DNA of 44,663 nucleotides from positions 1 to 44,663 of the forward strand of contig JAFMDF010000042.1 in the NCBI GenBank assembly GCA_017857395.1, written 5' to 3'. Within the stretch, counting starts at the first letter, position 1. Every line of letters begins with the position of its first letter. The stretch comes from Bacteroidota bacterium. GTDB taxonomy: Bacteria; Bacteroidota; Bacteroidia; Chitinophagales; Saprospiraceae. A program made the translations under genes and the position numbers. The notes below the pieces were generated by a model. That model was not told where the DNA came from and made no database searches. It was given only the letters and a program-made list of their open reading frames with translations. Shown here in pieces: positions 8,352 through 17,358 of the stretch.

Positions 8352-8414
8352 TGAGTTATAAGTTATGAATGATGAGTTGGGCAGCTGCAAAACTAAAAAT
8401 TAAATCTTTTTTTA

Positions 8415-10775
8415 ATGAAAAATCGGAAAATATATTGCTTATCTCTATGCCTTTTAATGGCTTGCAAAACCTCCATTAAACCAACTGAATCTTCCATAAA
8501 AGAGGTTGAAAATAAAGCTGCCATTCCATCTAAAGAAAATATTGAAGTATCAAAATCTGCGCTTGACCTTTCTAATTACCAACTCATCGAAGTCTATGAA
8601 AACACTTTTTCTAATAATCAAGAAATTGCCTTTGAAGAAGACCTTATCGAAAAACAAGCCGATGGAAGCTATAAAAGAATAAAAACACCTACAAAAACGG
8701 CTGAATGGATTGCCGAAGGATGGGGCGATGCACAAGTCAAAAGTGGAAAATTATGGGTTGCCCCCTACCCTTTTGATGAACAGTTAAATCCTGTTCCAAG
8801 TGCCGATAAGAAACCGTCCCACATGGTGCTGTGGAATAAACAGGTTTTCCCAGCCAATTTTTTATTAGAATTTACAGTCAATCATTGCAATTCCGATAAT
8901 GGCTTGACACTTTTTTTCTTTTGTGCAACAGGCAATAAGGGCGAAGATATTTTTGATATAAATTTACCTCCTCGCCGAGCAAATTATCGCAATTATAACC
9001 GTGGGGCAATTGCCAATTATACTGATTCTTATTGGAGTCGAAATAAAAATGGCAAGCAAGAAGAATTAACAAATCGAATTCGAAAAAACCCAGGTTTTAA
9101 ACAAGTATCTTCAGGAGAAAGTCGAACTAATTTAGTCGCTAATAAAGATTATAAGTTACGCTTATTAAAAGTTGGAAATTCCATTAAAATTGAAATGGAT
9201 GGCGTGGTCATTAATGAGTGGATAGATACGGAGACACCACATGGTAGCGGTCGAATTGGTTTGCGGTCTATGAAAGGCGTGACGAAAGTTGCTTATGATG
9301 ATTTTAAAGTATGGGAAGTTTTACAAAATACAGCACCCATTCATTTAGGACAAGGTATGATGGCAGGAGAAATCACCGATAAAACCGCCATTTTACAAAC
9401 TCGTTTAACGCAGTCCGATAGCTTGGTAGATGGTCATTTAAAAGGACAAAAAGGTTCGCTGCAATTTCAATATTATGAAAAAGGAGCAGCACCAGAAAGC
9501 AGTCAAGTAACCGAATGGATGGAAGCAAGTTCAAGAAATGATTTTATTATCAAAACAAAAATTAAAGGGCTAAAAGCCAATCAAGTTTATGCCTATAAAG
9601 CTTTCTATGGGCAAGATACCCTCCATTTTAAAACCAGTAAAATTCACCATTTTAGAACCAACCCTGGCAAAGAAAGTACCGATTCCGTTTCCTTTGCGGT
9701 CGTAACAGGTATGAATTACTACCATTTTCATTATGGCAAATATGAAGGAGCAAAACGATATAAAGGCGCAGATAAACACCTAGGTTATCCCGCTTTAGCT
9801 AATATCAAAAAACTAGCGCCCGATTATTTTATTGGCACGGGAGATAATGTCTATTTTGACCATCCTGCCGAAAAAGGGTTTAAAAAAGCACAAAAAGCAG
9901 GAAAAAATCCATTGCCTGGTCTTTTTGATGGCAAAGAAGTTGTAGATGAGGCAGGTATGCGCAGAAAATACCATGTGCAATTTGTCCAACCTAGGTTCAA
10001 AGATTTATTTCAAAATGTGGGTACTTATTGGGAAAAAGACGACCATGACCATCGAGTGAATGACAGCGACCCCTATATGGATTTTCCCATTTCGCACGAA
10101 TTAGGTTTGAAAAATTTTAGAGAACAATTACCCGTAGTTGACCCAAAAGATAAATCAGCCGTCACCTATCGAACGTATCAACTAAGTAAAGATGTACAAA
10201 TCTGGTTATTAGAAGGCAGAGATTATCGGAGTCGCAATAAAATACCAGATAGTCCAAACAAAACGATTTGGGGCGCAACGCAAAAAGCATGGCTCAAAAA
10301 AACTTTATTGGAAAGTACCGCCACCTTTAAATTAGTCATTTCCCCAACTCCAATGGTTGGTCCTGATGATGCGTATAAAACCGATAATCATGTGAATCAC
10401 GAAGGCTTTCGCATAGAAGGAGATGCTTTTTACCAATGGCTTGGAGAAAATGATTTTTTAAATAAAAACTTTTACTTCATTTGTGGCGACCGACATTGGC
10501 AATATCATGCCATTCATCCCTCTGGTTTTGAAGAATTTTCGACGGGTGCTTTGGTAGATAATAATTCTAGAGCAGGTCGCTTGGCAGGTGACCCAAAATC
10601 TACAGACCCAAATAGTTTAATTCGACAGCCTTATATTCAAGGGACAAAGGAAAGTGCTAGTGGTGGTTTTTTATTAGTAAAAGTGGATAGAACAGTAGAT
10701 AAACCACGGCTAAGATTGCTTTTTTATGATGAGAAAGGGACTTTGTTGTATGAAGAGATAAAGAACGGGCAATAA
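8415..10775 (+). CDS. YesU-like (DUF1961) domain fused to PhoD-type metallophosphatase, lipoprotein
   Basis: The 786-residue product has a lipoprotein signal (LMAC, C17), then a concanavalin-like domain at about 50-300 that resembles YesU/DUF1961 (FPANFLLEF, SGRIGLRSMKGVTKVAYDDFKVWEV). A PhoD N-terminal beta-sandwich (about 310-420) and a PhoD-like catalytic domain follow. Catalytic and metal residues are visible: D477-N478 in GTGDNVYFD, D542-D543-H544-D545 in KDDHDH, and D692-R693-H694 in GDRHW. PhoD enzymes are Fe/Ca phosphodiesterases and phosphomonoesterases; in sulfated-glycan loci they may act on other esters. YesU is known from rhamnogalacturonan loci, so this is a glycan-binding arm joined to an esterase. 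It follows the sulfatase and precedes the enolase-superfamily gene by 48 bases. Confidence 0.85.
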   Translation: MKNRKIYCLSLCLLMACKTSIKPTESSIKEVENKAAIPSKENIEVSKSALDLSNYQLIEVYENTFSNNQEIAFEEDLIEKQADGSYKRIKTPTKTAEWIAEGWGDAQVKSGKLWVAPYPFDEQLNPVPSADKKPSHMVLWNKQVFPANFLLEFTVNHCNSDNGLTLFFFCATGNKGEDIFDINLPPRRANYRNYNRGAIANYTDSYWSRNKNGKQEELTNRIRKNPGFKQVSSGESRTNLVANKDYKLRLLKVGNSIKIEMDGVVINEWIDTETPHGSGRIGLRSMKGVTKVAYDDFKVWEVLQNTAPIHLGQGMMAGEITDKTAILQTRLTQSDSLVDGHLKGQKGSLQFQYYEKGAAPESSQVTEWMEASSRNDFIIKTKIKGLKANQVYAYKAFYGQDTLHFKTSKIHHFRTNPGKESTDSVSFAVVTGMNYYHFHYGKYEGAKRYKGADKHLGYPALANIKKLAPDYFIGTGDNVYFDHPAEKGFKKAQKAGKNPLPGLFDGKEVVDEAGMRRKYHVQFVQPRFKDLFQNVGTYWEKDDHDHRVNDSDPYMDFPISHELGLKNFREQLPVVDPKDKSAVTYRTYQLSKDVQIWLLEGRDYRSRNKIPDSPNKTIWGATQKAWLKKTLLESTATFKLVISPTPMVGPDDAYKTDNHVNHEGFRIEGDAFYQWLGENDFLNKNFYFICGDRHWQYHAIHPSGFEEFSTGALVDNNSRAGRLAGDPKSTDPNSLIRQPYIQGTKESASGGFLLVKVDRTVDKPRLRLLFYDEKGTLLYEEIKNGQ

Positions 10776-10823
10776 GTTTCTACTTTGGTTAGCCGCAGGA
10801 AAAGTATTTAAAAATCTAATAAA

Positions 10824-12146
10824 ATGAATCCACCTATATTCACCGAAAAAGCTATCAAAATAACCAAAGTAGATTCCAATTTTGAGCGAGAACCACTTAT
10901 TCGGCCTTTTGGTTTTAAAGGAAGTGCCATGACCAATGTTTGGCAAACAATGGCTTACTTAAAAAGCGAAAGTGGTCTGCATAAAATTGGACTAGGCACA
11001 CAAAATGTCTTATGGTCAGATGCCAAAGTCTTTTCGGAACATAGTGAAAATGGTGGCAATGCCTTAATGTATGCCATTAGTGAACGAGCCTTGCAAATTG
11101 TCAACCATCAATCTTTTACGAATCCAGTCGATTTATTGGATGAAATTTTACCAGAAGTCTTTGAATATGGTAAAAAAATAACACATAATTCACAACTGCG
11201 CAAAACCTTTGCCCTTAATGCTTTAGTTGCTTTGGATAATGCCGCTTGGTTAGTATATGCCGCTGAAAATGGCATAACCCAATTTGATAAAATGGTGCCT
11301 ACTGCCTACCAAAAAGGCTTGTCGGCAAGACATAATAAAGTAGTCAGCATCCCAGCTTTAGGTTATGGAACGCCTATCGAAACCATCAAAAAAATGGCAG
11401 ATGAAGGGTATTTTATAATGAAAATAAAAATTGGCGCACCGGGTACGCAAGCCAAAATGTTAGAAAAAGATAAAGCCTTTATCAAAGCTATCCACGAAAG
11501 CATTGGACATTATGAAACACCCCATACCAAAGATGGAAAAATTCCTTATTATTTTGATGCCAATGGTCGCTATGACCAACAAGAAACCATGCTACAATTC
11601 ATGGATTATGCGGATAAAATTGGTGCATTAGACCAAATAGCTGTCATTGAAGAACCTTTTGGCGAACGCAATCAGGAATCAGTTTCAAATATTGTAGCAA
11701 GAGGAAATAATCTCCGAGTCGCAGCCGATGAAAGTGCCCATACAGATGAAGATGCCTTGACTAGAATCCAACAAGGTTATAATTGTATAGCCGTCAAAGC
11801 CATTGCCAAAACCTTAAGTATGACCATGAAAATTGCGCAAATAGCTTATGACCATCAAGTGCCTTGTTTTTGTGCAGATTTGACCGTAAATCCTATTTTA
11901 GTCGATTGGAATAAAACGGTTGCAGCTCGATTACCTGCTTTTCCAGATTTAGACATGGGCTTGCAGGAAACCAATGGCTGGCAAAATTATCGCAATTGGC
12001 AAAAAATGAAAGGATACCATCCTGCTAAAAAGGAGGCGTGGGTAACTACTAAAAATGGGGTTTATCCAACAGAAAAAGTATTTTTTGAAAAAAGTGGCGG
12101 TATATTTATGCCTTCAGCACATTATGAAAATATGTTTACAACGTAA
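10824..12146 (+). CDS. Enolase-superfamily enzyme (mandelate racemase / muconate lactonizing group)
   Basis: This 440-residue cytoplasmic protein has the two-domain enolase-superfamily layout. The KxK pair (K200, K202 in MKIKIG), metal ligands D245 (YFDANGRY), E276/E277 (VIEEPF) and D302 (ADES), and a lysine at K325 (AVKAIAK) can be seen. Lysines on both sides of the barrel resemble the muconate-lactonizing subgroup more than mandelate racemase, in which a His-Asp dyad is expected. Reactions in the family begin with proton removal alpha to a carboxylate. In this setting a sugar-acid dehydratase or epimerase is plausible. It ends 3 bases from the convergent DUF1501 gene, so the two share a tail-to-tail junction with no room for a terminator. 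Confidence 0.85.
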   Translation: MNPPIFTEKAIKITKVDSNFEREPLIRPFGFKGSAMTNVWQTMAYLKSESGLHKIGLGTQNVLWSDAKVFSEHSENGGNALMYAISERALQIVNHQSFTNPVDLLDEILPEVFEYGKKITHNSQLRKTFALNALVALDNAAWLVYAAENGITQFDKMVPTAYQKGLSARHNKVVSIPALGYGTPIETIKKMADEGYFIMKIKIGAPGTQAKMLEKDKAFIKAIHESIGHYETPHTKDGKIPYYFDANGRYDQQETMLQFMDYADKIGALDQIAVIEEPFGERNQESVSNIVARGNNLRVAADESAHTDEDALTRIQQGYNCIAVKAIAKTLSMTMKIAQIAYDHQVPCFCADLTVNPILVDWNKTVAARLPAFPDLDMGLQETNGWQNYRNWQKMKGYHPAKKEAWVTTKNGVYPTEKVFFEKSGGIFMPSAHYENMFTT

Positions 12147-12149
12147 AAG

Positions 12150-13586
12150 TTAAGCCAAAACATCTCGAATCACATGCCCATGCACATCCGTCAATCGGAA
12201 ATCTCGTCCTTGAAAATGATAAATCAATCGCTCATGGTCCATGCCCATACAATGTAAAATAGTTGCTTGCAAATCATGTACATGCGTCCGTCCTTCGATA
12301 CCATAATACCCTAATTCATCCGTCTTTCCATGGGAAAATCCAGCTTTAACACCTCCTCCTGCCATCCACATCGTAAAAGCTTCTGCATGATGATCCCTTC
12401 CTTTAAAATCTGCTCCCGAAGCACGGGTTTCCTTCATAGGTGTTCGACCAAATTCTCCGCCCCAGACCACTAAAGTATCTTCCAACAGTCCACGCATTTT
12501 GAGGTCTTTCAATAAGGCAGCAATCGGCTGATCTACATTTTTGCAAGCATTTGCCAAACCATCGACGACCCCTCCACCCTTTCCTGCTCCGTGATGATCC
12601 CAAGCACTATCGTACAATTGTATAAACCTAACGCCCTGCTCCACCAATCGGCGAGCTAACAAACAATTATTGGCAAAAGAAATCTGTCCAGGTTTAGTAC
12701 CGTACATTTCGTGTATATAATCGGGTTCTTTAGAAATATCCATGACTTCTGGCACTTCGGTTTGCATCCGAAAAGCTAATTCATATTGAGCAATTCTCGA
12801 TAATATTTCTGGATCACCAATTGCTTCTTGCTCTTTTCGATTGATATCATTGATGATATCAATCGAGCGTTTTCTTATATGTTCATCAATTCCGTTTGGA
12901 TTATTCAAATATAAAATAGGATCTCCTTGCGACCGACATTGAACACCTTGATGCAAAGAAGGTAAAAACCCACTTCCCCAAGCACTTTTTCCTGCACTAG
13001 GATCGCTTCCCGAAGTCAAGACGACAAATCCTGGTAAGTTTTGGTTTTCAGAACCCAAACCATAGATCATCCAAGAACCCATACTCGGTCTGCCCAATCG
13101 AGGACTACCTGTATGCATAAATAACTGAGCTGGTGCATGATTGAATTCATCGGTATGCATGGCTCTCAAAAAACTGACTTCATCCACCATTTTGGAGAAA
13201 TGCGGTAAATGCTCAGATACCCAACTGCCTGTTTGTCCATATTGCTGAAAACTGGCTTGCGGGCCCATCATATTGGGCGTTCCTTGCAGAAAGGCAAACC
13301 GTTTTCCTTCTAGTAAAGCCGCTGGACAGGGCTTTCCATCATACTTTTGTAAGATTGGCTTATAATCAAATAGCTCCAATTGGGAAGGTGCCCCTGCCAT
13401 GTGTAAAAAAATCACGCTTTTAGCCGTTGGTAGAAAATGAGGCGTTTTTAAATTAGTCGTTGACTGCCCAAAATCCATTATGGAATCTAAAGCCATCGCT
13501 CCTACTCCACCAATACATTGCTTTAAGAAGTATCTTCTGGAATTATAATTGCCCATTTTTTTTGCTGCTTCTTGGAAGATATTCAT
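12150..13586 (-). CDS. DUF1501 protein (alkaline phosphatase superfamily, Tat-exported)
   Basis: This 478-residue protein begins with a Tat-type signal (SRRYFLKQCIGGVGAMALDS, twin arginines at 17-18). It then shows the DUF1501 pattern: FLHMAGAPSQLELFDYKP, GKPCP, FSKMVDEVSFLRAMHTDEFNHAPAQ, GRPSMGSW, and GGEFGRTP near the C-terminus. DUF1501 shares the alkaline-phosphatase/sulfatase fold but lacks the CxPxR formylglycine site, so it should not be called a sulfatase. It typically pairs with PSD1 cytochromes, as here, where it starts 18 bases after the upstream gene on the same strand. Its role is unproven; periplasmic export is predicted. An internal ATG at 13556 gives the more usual distance to the twin arginines and could be the true start. 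Confidence 0.88.
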   Translation of the reverse strand: MNIFQEAAKKMGNYNSRRYFLKQCIGGVGAMALDSIMDFGQSTTNLKTPHFLPTAKSVIFLHMAGAPSQLELFDYKPILQKYDGKPCPAALLEGKRFAFLQGTPNMMGPQASFQQYGQTGSWVSEHLPHFSKMVDEVSFLRAMHTDEFNHAPAQLFMHTGSPRLGRPSMGSWMIYGLGSENQNLPGFVVLTSGSDPSAGKSAWGSGFLPSLHQGVQCRSQGDPILYLNNPNGIDEHIRKRSIDIINDINRKEQEAIGDPEILSRIAQYELAFRMQTEVPEVMDISKEPDYIHEMYGTKPGQISFANNCLLARRLVEQGVRFIQLYDSAWDHHGAGKGGGVVDGLANACKNVDQPIAALLKDLKMRGLLEDTLVVWGGEFGRTPMKETRASGADFKGRDHHAEAFTMWMAGGGVKAGFSHGKTDELGYYGIEGRTHVHDLQATILHCMGMDHERLIYHFQGRDFRLTDVHGHVIRDVLA

Positions 13587-13604
13587 GGTCGTTTATTTTT
13601 GAGT

Positions 13605-16367
13605 TTATTTATTTACAAATTCATCCAAATTCAATAGCGCATGCGCCACAATAGTTAATGCGGCTAACTGTTCGTTTTTTGGAGATGGATTCCCTAAAAG
13701 ACTGCCGGTCAATTCCGATTCCTTTGCATAATGCAATTGAGCATCTTCATATAAAATAGCCAAATCTTTAAGTTTTTCTGGATCAATAGCTCGCAATAAT
13801 ACCTTTTCATAGCCTGCTTCCAATCTTTCGGTAACGCTTTCAACTTTCAAAGTGTCCATATACTGACCAATAGCAAGGGCCGCTTCCAGATAGACTGGAT
13901 TATTTAATAAAGATAAGGCTTGTAAAGGCGTATTCGTTCGGATACGACGAGAGGTGCAAATAGTGCGGTCTGTTCCATCAAAGGTGATTTGATTGGGAAA
14001 AGGATTCGTTCGTTTGACATAGGTATATAGTCCACGTCTATACTGATTTTCTTTTTCACTTAGGGTATAAGTATCTCCAAACCTAAATTGACCTGCTCCT
14101 TTTGGACGTGGTGGTTTGACACTTGGTCCGTAAATTTCTGGCGTTAACAAATCACTTACTGCTAGTATTTGATCTCGCATTTGCTCTGCACCCAACCTAA
14201 TTCTTGGGCCTCTGGACAACAGTCGGTTTCGAGGGTCTTTTTCCAATTTCTCTTTAGTTATTTGATTGCTTTGGCGATAGGTAGCAGACATTACCATTTG
14301 TTTGAGCAAGTCTTTTATACGCCATTCATGCTCGTGCATGAATTGAATCGCTAACCAATCTAATAGCTGAGGATGAGAAGCTGGTAAAGACTGAGTCCCA
14401 AAATCTTCAAGACTTTCGACGATGCCATAACCAAATAATTGTTCCCAAAAACGATTGACTGCAACTCTAGCAGTTAAGGGATTTTCTGGACTAGTTAACC
14501 ATTCGGCCATAGCTAATCGGTCAGGCGAACGTTCTTTTGATAAAGCGCCTAGCACTTCTGGTACTGCTTCCGTTACTTCCTTACCTTTAGCCAGCCAATT
14601 GCCTCTTTCAAACAGGTGGTTTTTGCGTCTTTTTTCTGTTGGTAATTCTTGTAAAATAGGGGTTGGAATCGCTTTAATCGTTTCCAATTCTTCCAGTTTT
14701 TGGCTAAAAAGTCGGCTGTAATTATCCATTCTTGGCGATTGTTCATGGAAAAACAACCAATCCAAACGCAATAAATCAGCATCCGCAATGCGATTTTTTC
14801 TAAAGACAAAATATATATCATGAACGCCTTCGGTTGGGTCAATAGGTACTTTTAGCGTTCGCCAATTTTTCCATTTATCCCTTGATTTTGTTTGAGGGGT
14901 AGTTGTTAGGGGAAGGGAACATTGGCTAATCATTTTGCCGAAAGGTGATCCCAATCGAACTTCTATAAACCCGCCAAAAGGAGTCGCATATCTATAAGAA
15001 ATCGCTTCAATTGCTGTCAAATCAACTTGCTCAAAACGAATCCAAGAACTATCCTGAACCTGAAAGATAGTCGTTTGTTCTGGCGCCATCAATTCAATAA
15101 AACCACCACTTTCATCGAAGGTTTCAATCTCCACTTTTCTATAGCCCAGATGATTCACAAGGGCTGCCTTTTGTTGATGCAAAAAGCCTTTCCCTTCCAA
15201 CTGATCTTCTGGTTTCAATTGCTGTTTAATCCAAGCAATAATATCGGCCACTTTTTCTTGATCCGCTCCTTCATACGTAAAAATATTGGGTGCTTCATGA
15301 TAAATATCTCGATCCGCCGTGTTATTAAAAAAGGACATGAATTCGTAAAAATTTTCGTGCCTAATAGGATCATAAGGATGACTATGACATTGGACACAAG
15401 CCATCGTCGTGCCTTGCCAAACTTCAAAAGTAGTGCCCACTCGTTCTATATTTGCATAGTTCCTAAACTCTTCATTATCTGTTCCACCTTCGTCATTAGC
15501 CATTGTATTACGATGAAAAGCAGTCGCAATTAATTGGTTCTCTGTTGGATTAGGCAATAGATCTCCTGCTAGTTGTGTAACAGAAAATTCATCAAAGGGT
15601 AAATCCGAATTAAAGGCTTTAATCACCCAATCTCTATATTTCCATATACTCCGATACAGGTCTTTTTCATAGCCTTTAGAGTCTGCATATCGTGCTAAGT
15701 CTAGCCACATACTAGCCCATTTTTCTCCAAAATGAGGCGAATCCAATAACCGATTGACTTCCTGTTCATAAGCATCTTCTTTATTATTAGCTAAAAACGC
15801 ATTCCTTTCTTCCAGACTTGGTGGCAAACCAATAAGGTCTAAAGAAAGTCTGCGCAATAAACTCGATTTATCTAGCTCCTCATTTGGGCGTAGACTATCT
15901 TGAGCTAACCTTTGCCAGATGAAGTGATCTATTTCATTTTTTGCCCAATCTTTATCTACGATAATTGGTGGTCGGATGGAAGCATCTGGTTTGATATAAG
16001 CCCAATGCTGCTCCCATTTTGCGCCTTGATTAATCCATGTTTCAATTAGTTGGATATCTTTTTCTGCTAGTGCTTCGCTTTCTTGGGGCATACGCTGTTC
16101 TTCATCGTGGTGGCGCAATCTGCTAACGAGTTCACTTTTGTGCGCTTTGCCCCTGACAATGGCAGGCATACCAGATTCTGTTGCGGCAAATGCCTCTTCT
16201 TCAAATAATAAGCTAAATCCGCCCATTTGTTTTACGCCTCCATGACAGGCCAAACATTTTTGATTAAAAATAGGTCGGATGTCTTTATTATAGCTAACGA
16301 GTTTATCCACTGGCTGCTGGCAAGTCCACAAAAAAACAATTACTAGTCCGATAAAAAATCTATTCAT
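13605..16367 (-). CDS. PSD1/planctomycete-type cytochrome c protein (DUF1549-DUF1553 lipoprotein)
   Basis: The product is 920 residues from the ATG at 16367. It has a lipoprotein-like signal ending in WTC, then a haem c site (CLACHGG) in a PSC-type cytochrome domain, DUF1549 (DHFIWQRLAQDSLRPNEE, LRRLSLDLIGLPPS, WLDLARYADSKGYE), a central lectin-like insert and C-terminal DUF1553 (NPLTARVAVNRFWEQLFG, VMSATYRQSN, RTNTPLQALSLLNNPVY). A further CVQCHSHPYDP motif lies inside DUF1549. The open frame extends 11 codons upstream to 16400, before the signal. It forms an operon with the DUF1501 gene and runs against the rest of the locus. Members are thought to link surface carbohydrate oxidation to electron transfer, though without direct proof. 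Confidence 0.9.
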   Translation of the reverse strand: MNRFFIGLVIVFLWTCQQPVDKLVSYNKDIRPIFNQKCLACHGGVKQMGGFSLLFEEEAFAATESGMPAIVRGKAHKSELVSRLRHHDEEQRMPQESEALAEKDIQLIETWINQGAKWEQHWAYIKPDASIRPPIIVDKDWAKNEIDHFIWQRLAQDSLRPNEELDKSSLLRRLSLDLIGLPPSLEERNAFLANNKEDAYEQEVNRLLDSPHFGEKWASMWLDLARYADSKGYEKDLYRSIWKYRDWVIKAFNSDLPFDEFSVTQLAGDLLPNPTENQLIATAFHRNTMANDEGGTDNEEFRNYANIERVGTTFEVWQGTTMACVQCHSHPYDPIRHENFYEFMSFFNNTADRDIYHEAPNIFTYEGADQEKVADIIAWIKQQLKPEDQLEGKGFLHQQKAALVNHLGYRKVEIETFDESGGFIELMAPEQTTIFQVQDSSWIRFEQVDLTAIEAISYRYATPFGGFIEVRLGSPFGKMISQCSLPLTTTPQTKSRDKWKNWRTLKVPIDPTEGVHDIYFVFRKNRIADADLLRLDWLFFHEQSPRMDNYSRLFSQKLEELETIKAIPTPILQELPTEKRRKNHLFERGNWLAKGKEVTEAVPEVLGALSKERSPDRLAMAEWLTSPENPLTARVAVNRFWEQLFGYGIVESLEDFGTQSLPASHPQLLDWLAIQFMHEHEWRIKDLLKQMVMSATYRQSNQITKEKLEKDPRNRLLSRGPRIRLGAEQMRDQILAVSDLLTPEIYGPSVKPPRPKGAGQFRFGDTYTLSEKENQYRRGLYTYVKRTNPFPNQITFDGTDRTICTSRRIRTNTPLQALSLLNNPVYLEAALAIGQYMDTLKVESVTERLEAGYEKVLLRAIDPEKLKDLAILYEDAQLHYAKESELTGSLLGNPSPKNEQLAALTIVAHALLNLDEFVNK

Positions 16368-16400
16368 GTTAACTTTATTAAATCCTAATTCCATATCCAT

Positions 16401-16626
16401 GACAAATTTTTATCGAATAGGAAAGATGCCTACAAGTTACCAAAATTTCAACTATTATCTTAGGCTAGAGAGAATATATATATTGAATATTTAAAATCAA
16501 TAATACTACTGGTTTTATGGTAAAAACTTGGTTATTTGTTTTAATTTAGCCAATGGTATTTTTTAGTTCTCGTAAGTATCATTATTGAACGAAAAAAAAG
16601 TATATTACTAATAAAATCTATAAAAA
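16401..16626. other. Divergent promoter region
   Basis: This spacer separates the minus-strand PSD1/DUF1501 pair from the plus-strand DUF1080-sulfatase genes, so it must hold promoters for both directions. It is very A+T-rich. I could not place a convincing -33/-7 pair or an operator. Confidence 0.4.
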
Positions 16627-17319
16627 ATGAAATTAAGCAACGTATTTTTCCTGCTTATCTGTGCTTTATTATTTTCCAATTGCACCGCACAATTAAATAC
16701 TTTAAGTAAAGCCGAAAAATCGGACGGTTTTGTCTCCCTTTTTGATGGTAAATCCTTAGATGGTTGGCATGTTTTCAAAAATGGCAATAATTTTTGGACA
16801 ATTGAAGATGGGGCTATTGCATTAAATCCTGGAAAAAAAGGCGGTGATTTAGTGACCGATAAAGCCTACGAGAATTATGAATTAAATTTAGAATGGAAAA
16901 TATCTGATTGTGGAAATAGCGGCATTATTTACGGAGTCAAAGAAGAAGGCTATGGTGCTGTTTGGCATACAGGCCCGGAGATGCAAGTATTAGATAATAA
17001 ATGCCATAAAGATGCAAAAATCATCACGCACCGAGCAGGCGATTTATATGATATGATTTCTTGTAATGTCGAAACCGTAAAACCTGCTGGCGAATGGAAT
17101 AAAGTTCGATTGATTATCAATAAGGGTCAAGTCCAACATTGGTTAAACGGTAAAAAAGTAGTCGAATTTGAAATGTTTAATGATAATTGGACCGCTATGG
17201 TTGCTAAAAGTAAATTTAAAACTAAAGCAGATTTTGGGACGATTCGCAAAGGGAAAATTGCTTTGCAAGACCACCACGATAAGGTTTGGTATCGGAATAT
17301 TAAGATAAAGGAGTTGTAA
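16627..17319 (+). CDS. DUF1080 (3-keto-disaccharide hydrolase family) lipoprotein
   Basis: This 230-residue lipoprotein (lipobox ending FSNC, C19) consists of one DUF1080 domain at about 35-230. It opens with FVSLFDGKSLDGWHVF and continues with WTIEDGAI, NSGIIYGV, GPEMQVLDN, AGDLYDMI, GEWNKVRLI, HWLNGKKVVEFE and IALQDHHDKVWYRNIKIKEL. The architecture is the commonest one for the family, which includes glycoside hydrolases acting on 3-keto sugars. It starts an operon-like run: the next gene begins 39 bases later at its ATG. Together with the double-domain protein at 5304, it gives three DUF1080 domains in the window. Confidence 0.92.
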   Translation: MKLSNVFFLLICALLFSNCTAQLNTLSKAEKSDGFVSLFDGKSLDGWHVFKNGNNFWTIEDGAIALNPGKKGGDLVTDKAYENYELNLEWKISDCGNSGIIYGVKEEGYGAVWHTGPEMQVLDNKCHKDAKIITHRAGDLYDMISCNVETVKPAGEWNKVRLIINKGQVQHWLNGKKVVEFEMFNDNWTAMVAKSKFKTKADFGTIRKGKIALQDHHDKVWYRNIKIKEL

Positions 17320-17358
17320 GCGGGTTGCCAGTTTTAAATATTGGAAAATTTATTCAAA

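Noticed and set aside
12150-13586. Calling the DUF1501 protein a sulfatase
   Set aside because: It shares the fold but lacks the CxPxR formylglycine site.
15027-15533. 168-residue open frame on + inside the PSD1 gene
   Set aside because: It lies fully antisense to the DUF1549 region, which has clear domain motifs, and shows no motif of its own.
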